DNA of 64,000 bases from assembly GCF_026625765.1 (NCBI RefSeq), contig NZ_CP113062.1:2604001-2668000 (forward strand). The letters are read 5' to 3'. Source of the DNA: Frigoribacterium sp. SL97 (GTDB lineage: Bacteria; Actinomycetota; Actinomycetes; Actinomycetales; Microbacteriaceae). The position numbers and the translations under genes were made by a program. The notes under the pieces were generated by a model. The model was not told the origin of the DNA, did no database searches, and saw only the letters and a program-made list of their open reading frames with translations. This document shows, piece by piece, positions 44,123-51,778 of the stretch; the first letter of the stretch is position 1, and every line of letters starts with the position of its first letter.

Positions 44123-45553
44123 TCAGTCGAGGCCGGCGTCGCGGGCCAGCAGGTCGGCTTCGCTCTCGCCCCGCACGATCACGCGTGCCCGGCCGTCGCG
44201 CACGGCCACGACGGGCGGACGCCCGACATGGTTGTAGTTGCTGGCGAGGCTGTGGCAGTAGGCCCCGGTGGCGGGCACCGCGAGCAGGTCGCCGGGGACG
44301 ACGTCGCCGGGGAGGTAGTCGGCGAGCACGACGAGGTCGCCGCTCTCGCAGTGCTTCCCGGCGACCCGCACGAGGGCGGGCGGGGCCGAGGAGGTGCGGT
44401 TCGCGATGCGCACGGAGTAGTCCGCCGCGTAGAGGGCCGTCCTCGCGTTGTCGCTCATCCCGCCGTCGACGCTGACGTAGCGGCGCACCGCGCTGCCCTC
44501 GTCGATCGCGACCGAGACGTCCTTGATCGTGCCGACCTCGTAGAGCGTCGTGCCGGCCGGACCGACGATGACGCGTCCGGGCTCGACCGCGAGGAGCGGC
44601 ACGTCGACGCCGAGGCGGAGGCACTCCGCCTGGACGATGTCGGCCAGGGCGACGGCGAGGTCGTCGAGCGGGCGGGCGTCGTCGGCGCTCGTGTACGCGA
44701 TGCCGAAGCCCCCGCCGAGGTTGAGCTCGGGCACCGGGCCGGACGCCAGCAGGTCGGCGTGCACGGCGAGCAGGCGGCGGGCGGCCTCCGCGAAGCCGTC
44801 CGAGCCGAAGATCTGCGAGCCGATGTGCGAGTGCAGGCCGACGAACTCGAGCGACGGCTGCCGGCGGATCGAGTCGACGATGTCGGCGGTCTCGGAGAGC
44901 GGGACGCCGAACTTCTGGTCTTCGCGGGCGGTGGCGAGGTACTCGTGCGTGGAGGCGTGGACCCCCGAGTTGACCCGCAGGCGCACCCGCTGGACGCGTC
45001 CGTGCCGTTCGGCCGCCGCGGCGACCCGTCCGACCTCGGCGGCGTTGTCGAGCACGACGGTGCCGATGCCGGCCTCGACCGTGCGGTCGATCTCGGCGAG
45101 CGACTTGTTGTTGCCGTGGAACCCCATGCGGGCGGGGTCGACTCCGGCGGCCCGGGCCACGGCGAACTCGCCGCCGGTGCAGACGTCGACGGCCATGCCC
45201 GCCTCGGCCACCCAGCGGGCGACCTCGGCGGAGAGGAACGCCTTGGCCGCGTAGTAGACCGTCGCCGTCGTGCCGATGCGGGCCGCCTCGCGCTCGAACG
45301 AGCGGACGGCCTCGACCGCGCGGGCACGGGCGTCGTCCTCGTCGAGGACGTAGAGCGGCGTGCCGTACGACGCCACGAGGTCGGAGACGGTGACGCCGCC
45401 GAGCACGAGTTCGCCGTCGGAGGACCGCTGGGCCGTGGCCGACCAGACGGCCGGGTCGAGGGCGTCGGCGTCGGTCGGCTCGTGGAGCCAGGCGGGAGCC
45501 AGGGGGTTCGGGGACACGCGGACCTCGGGGGTTCGAAGGACGGGGAACGACAT
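44123..45553 (-). CDS. lysA: Diaminopimelate decarboxylase
   Basis: This PLP enzyme makes lysine from meso-diaminopimelate, the last lysine step. The 476-residue protein has the PLP-lysine motif YYAAKAFL, HSHIGSQI, NLGGGFGIAYT and the C-terminal CESGDL active-site cysteine motif. A TAGGCT box lies only three bases before the chosen ATG (45553), so either the transcript begins inside the start codon region or a downstream start is used. The gene order argS-lysA-hom is conserved in actinobacteria. Confidence 0.95.
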   Translation of the reverse strand: MSFPVLRTPEVRVSPNPLAPAWLHEPTDADALDPAVWSATAQRSSDGELVLGGVTVSDLVASYGTPLYVLDEDDARARAVEAVRSFEREAARIGTTATVYYAAKAFLSAEVARWVAEAGMAVDVCTGGEFAVARAAGVDPARMGFHGNNKSLAEIDRTVEAGIGTVVLDNAAEVGRVAAAAERHGRVQRVRLRVNSGVHASTHEYLATAREDQKFGVPLSETADIVDSIRRQPSLEFVGLHSHIGSQIFGSDGFAEAARRLLAVHADLLASGPVPELNLGGGFGIAYTSADDARPLDDLAVALADIVQAECLRLGVDVPLLAVEPGRVIVGPAGTTLYEVGTIKDVSVAIDEGSAVRRYVSVDGGMSDNARTALYAADYSVRIANRTSSAPPALVRVAGKHCESGDLVVLADYLPGDVVPGDLLAVPATGAYCHSLASNYNHVGRPPVVAVRDGRARVIVRGESEADLLARDAGLD

Positions 45554-45620
45554 CAGAGCCTACCGACCGCCGAGGTGCGTGACGGCCAGGGTCGTGGCGA
45601 CATGGTCGCCACACCGGAGG

Positions 45621-46400
45621 TCAGGAGCAGGACCCCTTGGTGCCGATGCCGCTCGACGAGATCGGCAGGCCGGGCGACGTGACGTCGAGGGTCGCCGCCG
45701 ACGGCGTGACGTCCACGGCGGTGAGGGTGGTGCCCTGGGGCAGGTACTGCGCGGCGCACACGTCGAAGGCGTAGCCGCCGATGAAGGGGGCGAGGTCGAG
45801 CGACACCGACGTGTCCCGCAGCGACGCCGTGGTCGGGGTGAGCGAGATGACCCGGCCCTCGCTCGTGATCGAGGGGGTCGCGACGACGTCCACGGGCACG
45901 ACCGTGTTCACCAGCGGGATCGTGAAGTCGCGGGCGTAGGTGACCTCTCCGTCGCCGAAGGAGATCGCTCCGCCGCTCTCCTGCACGGCCGCGAGCCCGT
46001 TGACGGTCGCCGAGTCGGCGGTGACCGTGCCGGTGATGGCCCCGGTCGATCCGCTCAGGTCGGTCGGCACGTCTCGGACGTCGAAGTCGAACGACAGACC
46101 ACCCGAGGACCCGGCGGACGAGATGGTGGCCTGCTCGATGGTGCCCTGCACCAGCTGCCAGAGCATCGAGAAGCCGCCGATCTGCACGTCGACGGGACCG
46201 GCCGCGTCGCCGAGTTGCTGCGAGATCTGCTTCTCGGCCTGGTCCTCGGCGACCGTCCGCACGACGAGGTCGGCGACCACGGCCAGGATCCCCAGGACGA
46301 CCACGATCCCGAGCAGGACGAAGACGACGATGCCGAAGCCCCGGCCTCGGCGACGGGCGACGGGCTTGGCCTCGAAGAAGTCGGAGTCGATGTCGCTCAT
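45621..46400 (-). CDS. DUF2993 (LmeA-like) lipid-binding membrane-anchored protein
   Basis: This 259-residue protein has one N-terminal membrane helix (about 22-46) and an extracellular DUF2993 domain. In mycobacteria the DUF2993 protein LmeA binds phospholipids and is needed for lipomannan elongation; a similar cell-envelope role is possible here but not shown. CAAGAT six bases before the ATG may be a leaderless -10. It lies between argS and lysA and has its own upstream hairpin terminator. Confidence 0.75.
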   Translation of the reverse strand: MSDIDSDFFEAKPVARRRGRGFGIVVFVLLGIVVVLGILAVVADLVVRTVAEDQAEKQISQQLGDAAGPVDVQIGGFSMLWQLVQGTIEQATISSAGSSGGLSFDFDVRDVPTDLSGSTGAITGTVTADSATVNGLAAVQESGGAISFGDGEVTYARDFTIPLVNTVVPVDVVATPSITSEGRVISLTPTTASLRDTSVSLDLAPFIGGYAFDVCAAQYLPQGTTLTAVDVTPSAATLDVTSPGLPISSSGIGTKGSCS

Positions 46401-46437
46401 CGGGCCATCTTGTCAGCCGGGTGGCGAGGGACGCTCA

Positions 46438-46476
46438 CGCCGCGCCTCCTGCGGTCGAGACCGAGGAGGCGCGGCG
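46438..46476. terminator. Hairpin terminator after argS built from two inverted 11-mers
   Basis: CGCCGCGCCTCCT and AGGAGGCGCGGCG pair perfectly over 13 bp, and the loop itself folds as CGGTC-GA-GACCG. It lies 8-46 bases past the argS stop. Both arms contain the dispersed AGGAGGCGCGG element in inverted orientation. Confidence 0.75.
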
Positions 46477-46483
46477 CGCGAGG

Positions 46484-48145
46484 TCACATGCGGTCGGGTG
46501 CCGAGACGCCCAGCAGTCCGAGGCCGTTGCGGATGACCTGGCCCGCCGCGTCGTTGAGCCACAGACGGGTGCGGTGCAGGTCGGTGACCTCGTCGTCGCC
46601 GAGCGGTGTGACGCGGCACGTGTCGTACCAGCGGTGGTAGGTGCCGGCGAGTTCTTCGACGTAGCGGGCGACGCGGTGCGGCTCGCGCAACTCGGCGGCC
46701 TGGACGACGACGCGGGGCAGCTCGGACAGGGCGCCGAGCAGGGCGCTCTCGGTCTCGTGCGTGAGCAGCGACGCGTCGAACGCGTCCCGCGTCACGCCGG
46801 CCGCCTCGGCGTTGCGCCCGACCGCACGGGTGCGCGCGTGGGCGTACTGGACGTAGAAGACGGGGTTGTCGTTGCTGCGCTTCGTGAGCAGGTCGAGGTC
46901 GATGTCGATCGAGCTGTTCACCGGGCTGCGGACCAGCGAGTACCTGCCGGCGTCGACGCCGACGGCGTCCACGAGGTCCTCCATCGTGACGACGGTGCCC
47001 GCACGCTTGGACATGCGCATCGGTTCGCCGTCGCGCAGCAGGTTGACCATCTGGCCGATGAGGATCTCGAGGTTGACGCCCGGCTCGTCGCCGAACGCCG
47101 CGCACATCGCCATCATTCGACCGACGTAGCCGTGGTGGTCGGCGCCGAGCATGATGAGGTTGCGTTCGAAGCCACGTTCGCGCTTGTCGAGGTAGTAGGC
47201 CAGGTCGCCGGCGATGTAGGCGGCCTCGCCGTCGCTCTTGACGATGACGCGGTCGCGGTCGTCGCCGAAGTCGGTGGTGCGCAGCCAGGTGGCGCCCTCG
47301 GACTCGTAGACGTGCCCGAGCTCGCGGAGCCGGGCGATGGCGCGCTCGACGGCCTGGGATTCGTGCAGCTCGTTCTCGTGGAAGTACACGTCGAAGTCGA
47401 CGCCGAAGTCGTGCAGGGACGACTTGATGTCGGCGAACATGAAGTCGACGCCGGCGGCGCGGAAGACCTCTTGCGCCTCGTCACGCGGCAGGGCGGCGGC
47501 GTCGACGCCGGTCGAGGCCACGACGCGCTCGACGATGTCGCCGATGTACTGCCCGCCGTAGCCGTCGTCGGGGGTGGGTTCGCCGAGTGCGCTGGCCAGG
47601 AGGCTACGGGCGAAACGGTCGATCTGCCCACCGTGGTCGTTGAAGTAGTACTCGCGGGTGACGAGCGCGCCCTGCGCCTGGAACACGCGGGCGAGGCTGT
47701 CGCCGACCGCTGCCCAGCGCACGCCGCCGAGGTGGATCGGGCCGGTGGGGTTCGCCGAGACGAACTCGAGGTCGATGGTGACGCCCCGGTAGTAGTCGCC
47801 GCGACCGTAGGACTCGCCCTGCTCGACGATCGAGCGCGCGAGGAGGCCCGCGGCCGCGGCGTCGAGGCGGATGTTGATGAACCCGGGGCCCGCGACGTCG
47901 ACGTCGGCGACCCCGTCGACCTCGGCCAGGTCGGCCGCGATGTCGGTGGCGAGCTCACGGGGGTTCGTGCCGACGCGCTTGGCGAACTTCATGGCCACGT
48001 TCGACGCCCAGTCGCCGTGCTCGCGGTTCTTCGGACGCTCGAGCGCCACGTCGCCCTCGGTCACCGCCACGTCGACGGTGCCTCGGCGTTCGAGGACGCC
48101 CTGGACGACGGCGAGCAGGGACGTGGAGAGTTCGGCGGGAGTCAC
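46484..48145 (-). CDS. argS: Arginyl-tRNA synthetase
   Basis: This class I synthetase charges tRNA-Arg. The 553-residue protein has the HIGH-type motif in PTGPIHLGGVRW, the KMSKS-like motif MRMSKRAGTV and the C-terminal DALR anticodon-binding domain. The open frame extends to 48661 but overlaps the divergent lipoprotein gene. The GTG at 48145 was chosen, eight bases after a TAAGAT box, which suggests a leaderless mRNA. It is the first gene of the conserved argS-lysA-hom-thrC-thrB run. Confidence 0.95.
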   Translation of the reverse strand: MTPAELSTSLLAVVQGVLERRGTVDVAVTEGDVALERPKNREHGDWASNVAMKFAKRVGTNPRELATDIAADLAEVDGVADVDVAGPGFINIRLDAAAAGLLARSIVEQGESYGRGDYYRGVTIDLEFVSANPTGPIHLGGVRWAAVGDSLARVFQAQGALVTREYYFNDHGGQIDRFARSLLASALGEPTPDDGYGGQYIGDIVERVVASTGVDAAALPRDEAQEVFRAAGVDFMFADIKSSLHDFGVDFDVYFHENELHESQAVERAIARLRELGHVYESEGATWLRTTDFGDDRDRVIVKSDGEAAYIAGDLAYYLDKRERGFERNLIMLGADHHGYVGRMMAMCAAFGDEPGVNLEILIGQMVNLLRDGEPMRMSKRAGTVVTMEDLVDAVGVDAGRYSLVRSPVNSSIDIDLDLLTKRSNDNPVFYVQYAHARTRAVGRNAEAAGVTRDAFDASLLTHETESALLGALSELPRVVVQAAELREPHRVARYVEELAGTYHRWYDTCRVTPLGDDEVTDLHRTRLWLNDAAGQVIRNGLGLLGVSAPDRM

Positions 48146-48153
48146 GAGGGTCG

Positions 48154-48159
48154 ATCTTA
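48154..48159 (-). promoter_or_regulatory. -10 box for leaderless argS
   Basis: TAAGAT on the minus strand ends eight bases before the GTG of argS. No Shine-Dalgarno sequence is present in the gap. Confidence 0.5.
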
Positions 48160-48209
48160 CCGGGAGGCACGGAGACGACGGCGAGCCCGCCGTCGGTGAT
48201 GATGGAGGG

Positions 48210-48836
48210 ATGAGCCCCGCCTCGACCCGCTCCCCCGTCGTCCTGCGCACCCTCGTCGTGACGGGTGCCCTCGCCCTGACTCTGACCGCCTGCACGGCAC
48301 CGTCGCAGGCCGCGCCGAGCGCGACCCCGACCACGGGCGAGGAGTCGTCCTCCACCCCCGTCGCGACGCCGACGGCGGCGGCCACGCGCGAGCTCGTGAG
48401 CACCCCGTTCGACGTCGACTGCGGCGAGCTGCTCGATCCAGGCTCGCTCGCCTCCTGGTACCCGGGGTTGACGGCCGTCGCCGACGACGAGGCGAGCGGC
48501 GACGCGAGCCGCGACGGCGAGGCCCTGCAGCAGGTCGCCGACGCGGACGGCACGACGTGCACGTGGCAGGACTCCAGCGGCGCCACCGTCACGGTCGGTG
48601 TCGCGCACTTCGACGCGGACAGCCTCGACGAGCTGGCCAACGACCTCGTCGCGACCAGCAACTCGGTGCCGACCTTCGGCGTCGAGGGCTACTTCGACAC
48701 CCCCGGTGAGATCGGCACGGCCGAGGCGTTCTCGTCGCCGGCGTTCGTCGTCGCCCGTTCGACGACCTTCCTCGAACCCGGCGACGCCGAGCCGGTCGTG
48801 TCGGCCGTGCTGTCGGCGCTGAAGCAGGTCGACTGA
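48210..48836 (+). CDS. Hypothetical lipoprotein
   Basis: This 208-residue secreted lipoprotein has a signal peptide ending in the lipobox LTLTAC, a Thr/Ser/Ala/Pro-rich linker to about residue 70 and a compact domain with two further cysteines (FDVDCGELL and TTCTWQ) that may form a disulfide. No family was recognised. It is divergent from argS with 64 bases between, where a 7-bp inverted repeat (GACGGCG/CGCCGTC) is present. GGAGGG directly abuts the ATG, too close to act as a normal Shine-Dalgarno sequence. Confidence 0.75.
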   Translation: MSPASTRSPVVLRTLVVTGALALTLTACTAPSQAAPSATPTTGEESSSTPVATPTAAATRELVSTPFDVDCGELLDPGSLASWYPGLTAVADDEASGDASRDGEALQQVADADGTTCTWQDSSGATVTVGVAHFDADSLDELANDLVATSNSVPTFGVEGYFDTPGEIGTAEAFSSPAFVVARSTTFLEPGDAEPVVSAVLSALKQVD

Positions 48837-48875
48837 GACCGAGGGCGGGAGGCGCGCTCGGGTGAGGGGCGCGGC

Positions 48876-49703
48876 CTAGGCGACCAGCGCCTCCTGGTCC
48901 GTTCGCGAGGCGGAGGACGCGGCGAGGCGCCCCGCCTCGACGGAGGCGGCCAGGGACGCCAACAGTGCCTCGAGCTGGCCGACCGGGGCTCCTCTGTCTT
49001 CGGGGTGCCACTGCACGCCGACGACCGGGGCCGAGTCGTGCTCGACGGCCTCGACGGTGCCGTCGGAGGCGCGGCCGACGACGCGGAGTCCCTGGCCCAG
49101 GCGACCGACGGCCTGGTGGTGCGCGCTCTGCACGACCGGCTCGGTGCCCAGGGCCCGCGCGAGGCGACTACCGGGCTCGAGCCCGACGGCGTGCGGGTGC
49201 ATGAGCTGGTCGACCGGCGCGTCGGGGGTGCGGTGCACCCCGTCGTGGTCGTCCAGGTGTTGCACGAGGTCTCCGCCGAGGGCGACGTTGATCAGCTGGT
49301 GGCCGCGGCAGACGCCGAGCAGTGGGGTGCGGCGAGCGACCGCGCGGCGCACGACGGCGAGCTGGGCCTCGTCGGCCACGGGGTCGTGGCGACCCTCCCC
49401 CGGGTAGCCGGTCGCGCCTCCGTAGAGACGGGGAGAGAGGTCCTCGCCACCGAGGACGACGATCGCATCGGCGTCGGCGGTCACGCGCAACAGCTCGTCG
49501 GTGCCGAGGTCGCCCGCGGCGAAACGCGTCGCCTGCCAGCCCGCGGCCTCGGCGGTCGCGCGGACTCGGGAGTTCATGTCGTCGACGTAGGCGTGGTACT
49601 CGGGGGCGTGCGGCCGGTGCCGGGCGACCTCGACCACGGCGAGACGCATCGAGGCGACGGCGGGGTCGCTCGGGCGGGTCGACGGGGCGGCGTACGAGGT
49701 CAT
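48876..49703 (-). CDS. Class I glutamine amidotransferase-like hydrolase (peptidase C26, PuuD-type)
   Basis: This 275-residue enzyme of the gamma-glutamyl-gamma-aminobutyrate hydrolase family has the nucleophile Cys in LGVCRGHQLINVALGG, the second motif SAHHQAV and the catalytic His-Glu in VQWHPEDR. VVLGGEDLSPRLYG forms the oxyanion region. Relatives cut gamma-glutamyl amides such as gamma-glutamyl-GABA in putrescine breakdown. No other putrescine genes are nearby, so the true substrate is open. It converges with the lipoprotein gene. Confidence 0.85.
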   Translation of the reverse strand: MTSYAAPSTRPSDPAVASMRLAVVEVARHRPHAPEYHAYVDDMNSRVRATAEAAGWQATRFAAGDLGTDELLRVTADADAIVVLGGEDLSPRLYGGATGYPGEGRHDPVADEAQLAVVRRAVARRTPLLGVCRGHQLINVALGGDLVQHLDDHDGVHRTPDAPVDQLMHPHAVGLEPGSRLARALGTEPVVQSAHHQAVGRLGQGLRVVGRASDGTVEAVEHDSAPVVGVQWHPEDRGAPVGQLEALLASLAASVEAGRLAASSASRTDQEALVA

Positions 49704-49759
49704 GGCTCCATGCTGCCGTCGGGACGGGCGCCCTGCCAGGTGCGTGTCGTCGCGTTACG

Positions 49760-49777
49760 CCGCTGCGGCGGCAGCGG
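49760..49777. terminator. Hairpin after pdxH
   Basis: CCGCTGC and GCAGCGG make a perfect 7-bp stem with a GGCG loop, 28 bases past the pdxH stop on the minus strand. Confidence 0.5.
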
Positions 49778-49804
49778 TCGCGCCGCCGGCTCCCTCAGGG
49801 GTGG

Positions 49805-50524
49805 TCAGGGCCACAAGGAGGCGCGGGTCCAGCCGTCGCCGTCGCGGTCGTACCGCAGGCGCACCTGGTCTCGGCCCGTGGTGGCCTGCCAGAACTCGAT
49901 CGAGGTGGGGTCGACCCGCCAGGCCGTCCAGTCGTCGGGGACGAAGGTGTCGTCGGACTCGATCGTGGCCTTGGCCTCGGCGAGGCGACGCCGCGTCTCG
50001 GCCTCGTCGGTGATCGGGCTGCTCTGCGGCTGCGTCATCGCGACGGCGCGCGAGTCGGGGTGGCGAGCGGTGAAGTCCTTCTCGCTGACGTCGCGCGGAC
50101 CGGGCGTCGCCCGGCCGAGCACGCGGACCTGGCGGCCCTGCTCGCGCCAGTACAGGGTGAGCGCCACCCGGGGGTTCTCGGCGATCTGCCGTCCCTTCGG
50201 GCTGATCGACGAGGTCGCGAACCAGAGGGCACCGTCGTCGACGTCCTTGAGGAGCAGGGTGCGGGCCGTGACGTCGCCGTCGGACGACGAGGTCGAGATC
50301 ACCATGGCGTGCGGCTGGGCGACGTCCTGGTCGACGGCCTCGACGAGCCACGCGACGAACTGGTCGACCGCGTCGTCGGCCACGTCGTCGACGTCGAAGG
50401 TGGGCAACTCGGGGTGGAAGACCTTGGCGGAGCGGAGACGCTCGCGCAGCGTCGGACCCTCGGGGTCGGTGCGGTCGGAACGGGTGCCGGAGTCGGCTCG
50501 GTCGGTGCTGGTGTCGTCGGTCAC
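49805..50524 (-). CDS. pdxH: Pyridoxamine 5'-phosphate oxidase family protein (PdxH-like)
   Basis: This 239-residue flavoprotein is of the PNPOx type, which oxidises pyridoxamine or pyridoxine phosphate to PLP. Motifs include TARTLLLKDVDDGALWFATS, SPKGRQIAENPRVALTLYW, VRVLGRA and the C-terminal EFWQ...RLRY. In that last motif the usual R-L-H is R-D-Q, so a substrate-binding histidine is replaced by Gln; activity or substrate may differ. The start was set at the GTG at 50524 because the longer frame runs across the tRNA gene on the opposite strand. Confidence 0.82.
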   Translation of the reverse strand: MTDDTSTDRADSGTRSDRTDPEGPTLRERLRSAKVFHPELPTFDVDDVADDAVDQFVAWLVEAVDQDVAQPHAMVISTSSSDGDVTARTLLLKDVDDGALWFATSSISPKGRQIAENPRVALTLYWREQGRQVRVLGRATPGPRDVSEKDFTARHPDSRAVAMTQPQSSPITDEAETRRRLAEAKATIESDDTFVPDDWTAWRVDPTSIEFWQATTGRDQVRLRYDRDGDGWTRASLWP

Positions 50525-50601
50525 TCCCCCACGATGCACCTCCCGCGGCGGGGCCGTCCCAGGCCGGACCGATTCGCTGCTAACCTGGACGACGTTCCCG
50601 G

Positions 50602-50676
50602 GCCCCCATAGCTCAGGGGATAGAGCACTGCCCTCCGGAGGCAGGGGCGGCAGTTCGAATCTGCCTGGGGGCACCA
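50602..50676 (+). tRNA. tRNA-Arg (CCG)
   Basis: A full cloverleaf is visible. The acceptor stem GCCCCCA pairs with TGGGGGC, the D-arm contains AGCTCAGGGGATAGAGC, and the anticodon stem CTGCC/GGCAG holds the loop CTCCGGA with anticodon CCG at 50635-50637. The T-arm GGCAGTTCGAATCTGCC follows. The encoded 3' end is ACCA. It reads the CGG arginine codon. Confidence 0.97.
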
Positions 50677-50731
50677 CTTGTTCTCTCGATGCGACGGCCT
50701 TCCGATGCCGCGGTCGAACGGAGCCGGCAGG

Positions 50732-51316
50732 TCAGTCGGACTGCTGGCGGCGGGCGCGGTCGGCGTCGTCGCGGTCGAGCTCGCGACGCAGGACGCGTTC
50801 GGGGACGGCGACGTGCTCGGCGGCCTCGCGCATGCTCGCTCCCCCGGCCCGTAGCTGACGGGCCGCGTCGAGGCGGCGTCTCGAGACGGGGGGCTTCGGG
50901 GTCTGCGCCACCCGCGCCTCCTGCCGTTTGCGGGTCTCGGCACGGTGCAGCTCACCGCCGACCTGCTCGTCGAAGCGGGCCAGGGCGGCGGTGACGCGGA
51001 AGAAGAAGCGGCCGTAGGCGTTGAGCTCGTCGATCTGCTCGTCGATCGAGCGGAAGGCGACGCCCAGGGCGTCGAGGGTCGCCATCACCCCCACCAGCTC
51101 GGCCACCGAGCGGCCGATCCGGTCGACGTTCGTCACGACGAAGACGTCGCCTTCCCGCAGGCTGCCGATCGCCTTGGCGAACTCGGGGCGGGACTGCCTG
51201 GTGCCGGTGGCGTGGTCGACGAAGACCCGTTCGCACCCGCCCGCCCGCAGGCGCTCCTCCTGGCGATCGGACGACGGGTCGTCTCGCGAGATGCGGGCGT
51301 ACCCGACGACGGTCAC
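50732..51316 (-). CDS. Small serine recombinase (resolvase/invertase family)
   Basis: This 194-residue site-specific recombinase has the catalytic serine at the N terminus (VGYARISRDD), the arginine-rich active-site segment VTNVDRIGRSVAEL and a C-terminal helix-turn-helix (AARQLRAGGASMREAAEH). The size and layout match Hin/Tn3-type resolvases that act on short crossing-over sites. It sits 56 bases from tRNA-Arg, a common attachment target, yet no transposase or phage genes are nearby. It may be a leftover of an element or a domesticated recombinase. Confidence 0.88.
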   Translation of the reverse strand: MTVVGYARISRDDPSSDRQEERLRAGGCERVFVDHATGTRQSRPEFAKAIGSLREGDVFVVTNVDRIGRSVAELVGVMATLDALGVAFRSIDEQIDELNAYGRFFFRVTAALARFDEQVGGELHRAETRKRQEARVAQTPKPPVSRRRLDAARQLRAGGASMREAAEHVAVPERVLRRELDRDDADRARRQQSD

Positions 51317-51354
51317 GGTGGGCCTTCCGGCGAGGCGAGGGTGGACAGAGAGGT

Positions 51355-51379
51355 GAGGCCCCGCCGACGGCGAGGCCTC
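51355..51379. terminator. Hairpin after the 71-residue orphan gene
   Basis: GAGGCC/GGCCTC and the inner CGCC/GGCG pair around a GAC loop, with one C-A mismatch. It lies 43-67 bases past the orphan stop and before the recombinase gene. Confidence 0.5.
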
Positions 51380-51421
51380 GAGGACGTCCGCCCGGAGGCG
51401 TGCGTCAGTGGTGGGTCGAAC

Positions 51422-51637
51422 TCAACTGTAGGTGAGCGCGATCACCGCGACGTCGAGCGTGCGGTACGAACCCTCACGCCGGACGGCGGTGCGGACGCGC
51501 CCCCGCAGCACCTCGAACAACCCGTCGGACTCGTGCACGAACCCGATCACCCCGGCGGTCGGCGTCGACACGCGGTGGAATCCGTCGCCCAGGGGGACGA
51601 CCTCCGCTCGGGACGTGCGCTCCAAGACAGCACCCAT
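51422..51637 (-). CDS. Small hypothetical protein (71 residues)
   Basis: This 71-residue protein has no membrane segment, signal peptide or recognised family. It starts MGAVLERTSRAEVVPLGDGF and looks like one small beta-rich domain (HRVSTPTAGVIGFVHESD, FEVLRGRVRTAVRR). Translation is supported by a good Shine-Dalgarno sequence (AAGGAGAC) six bases before the ATG at 51637. A palindrome with arms GTACCCC/GGGGTAC stands 51-70 bases upstream and a terminator-like stem follows the stop. It therefore looks like a real single-gene unit. Its function is unknown. Confidence 0.65.
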   Translation of the reverse strand: MGAVLERTSRAEVVPLGDGFHRVSTPTAGVIGFVHESDGLFEVLRGRVRTAVRREGSYRTLDVAVIALTYS

Positions 51638-51687
51638 GATGTCTCCTTCTTCGTTCTCCGGCCCTCGTACCGGGCCGTGATCGCAGC

Positions 51688-51707
51688 GTACCCCGCATCT
51701 GGGGTAC
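51688..51707. promoter_or_regulatory. Operator-like palindrome upstream of the 71-residue gene
   Basis: GTACCCC and GGGGTAC form a perfect 7-bp inverted repeat with a six-base spacer (GCATCT). The arm length, spacing and place ahead of a good ribosome site suggest a dimeric regulator site. It could also act as a stem in RNA. Confidence 0.45.
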
Positions 51708-51723
51708 AAGTCCCCGTGGGGTT

Positions 51724-51742
51724 GTCAGACTGGGCCTCTGAC
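51724..51742. terminator. Possible hairpin after the EamA gene
   Basis: GTCAGA and TCTGAC form a 6-bp stem around a seven-base loop, 37-55 bases past the EamA-family stop. Confidence 0.35.
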
Positions 51743-51778
51743 TCGTTCCTCGGACAGGCGCGAGGCCTCGCCGTCCGA

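Noticed and set aside
50525..50677. Extension of pdxH to an ATG at 50677
   Set aside because: The extra N terminus (MVPPGRFELPP...) is translated from the antisense strand of tRNA-Arg, a common annotation error.
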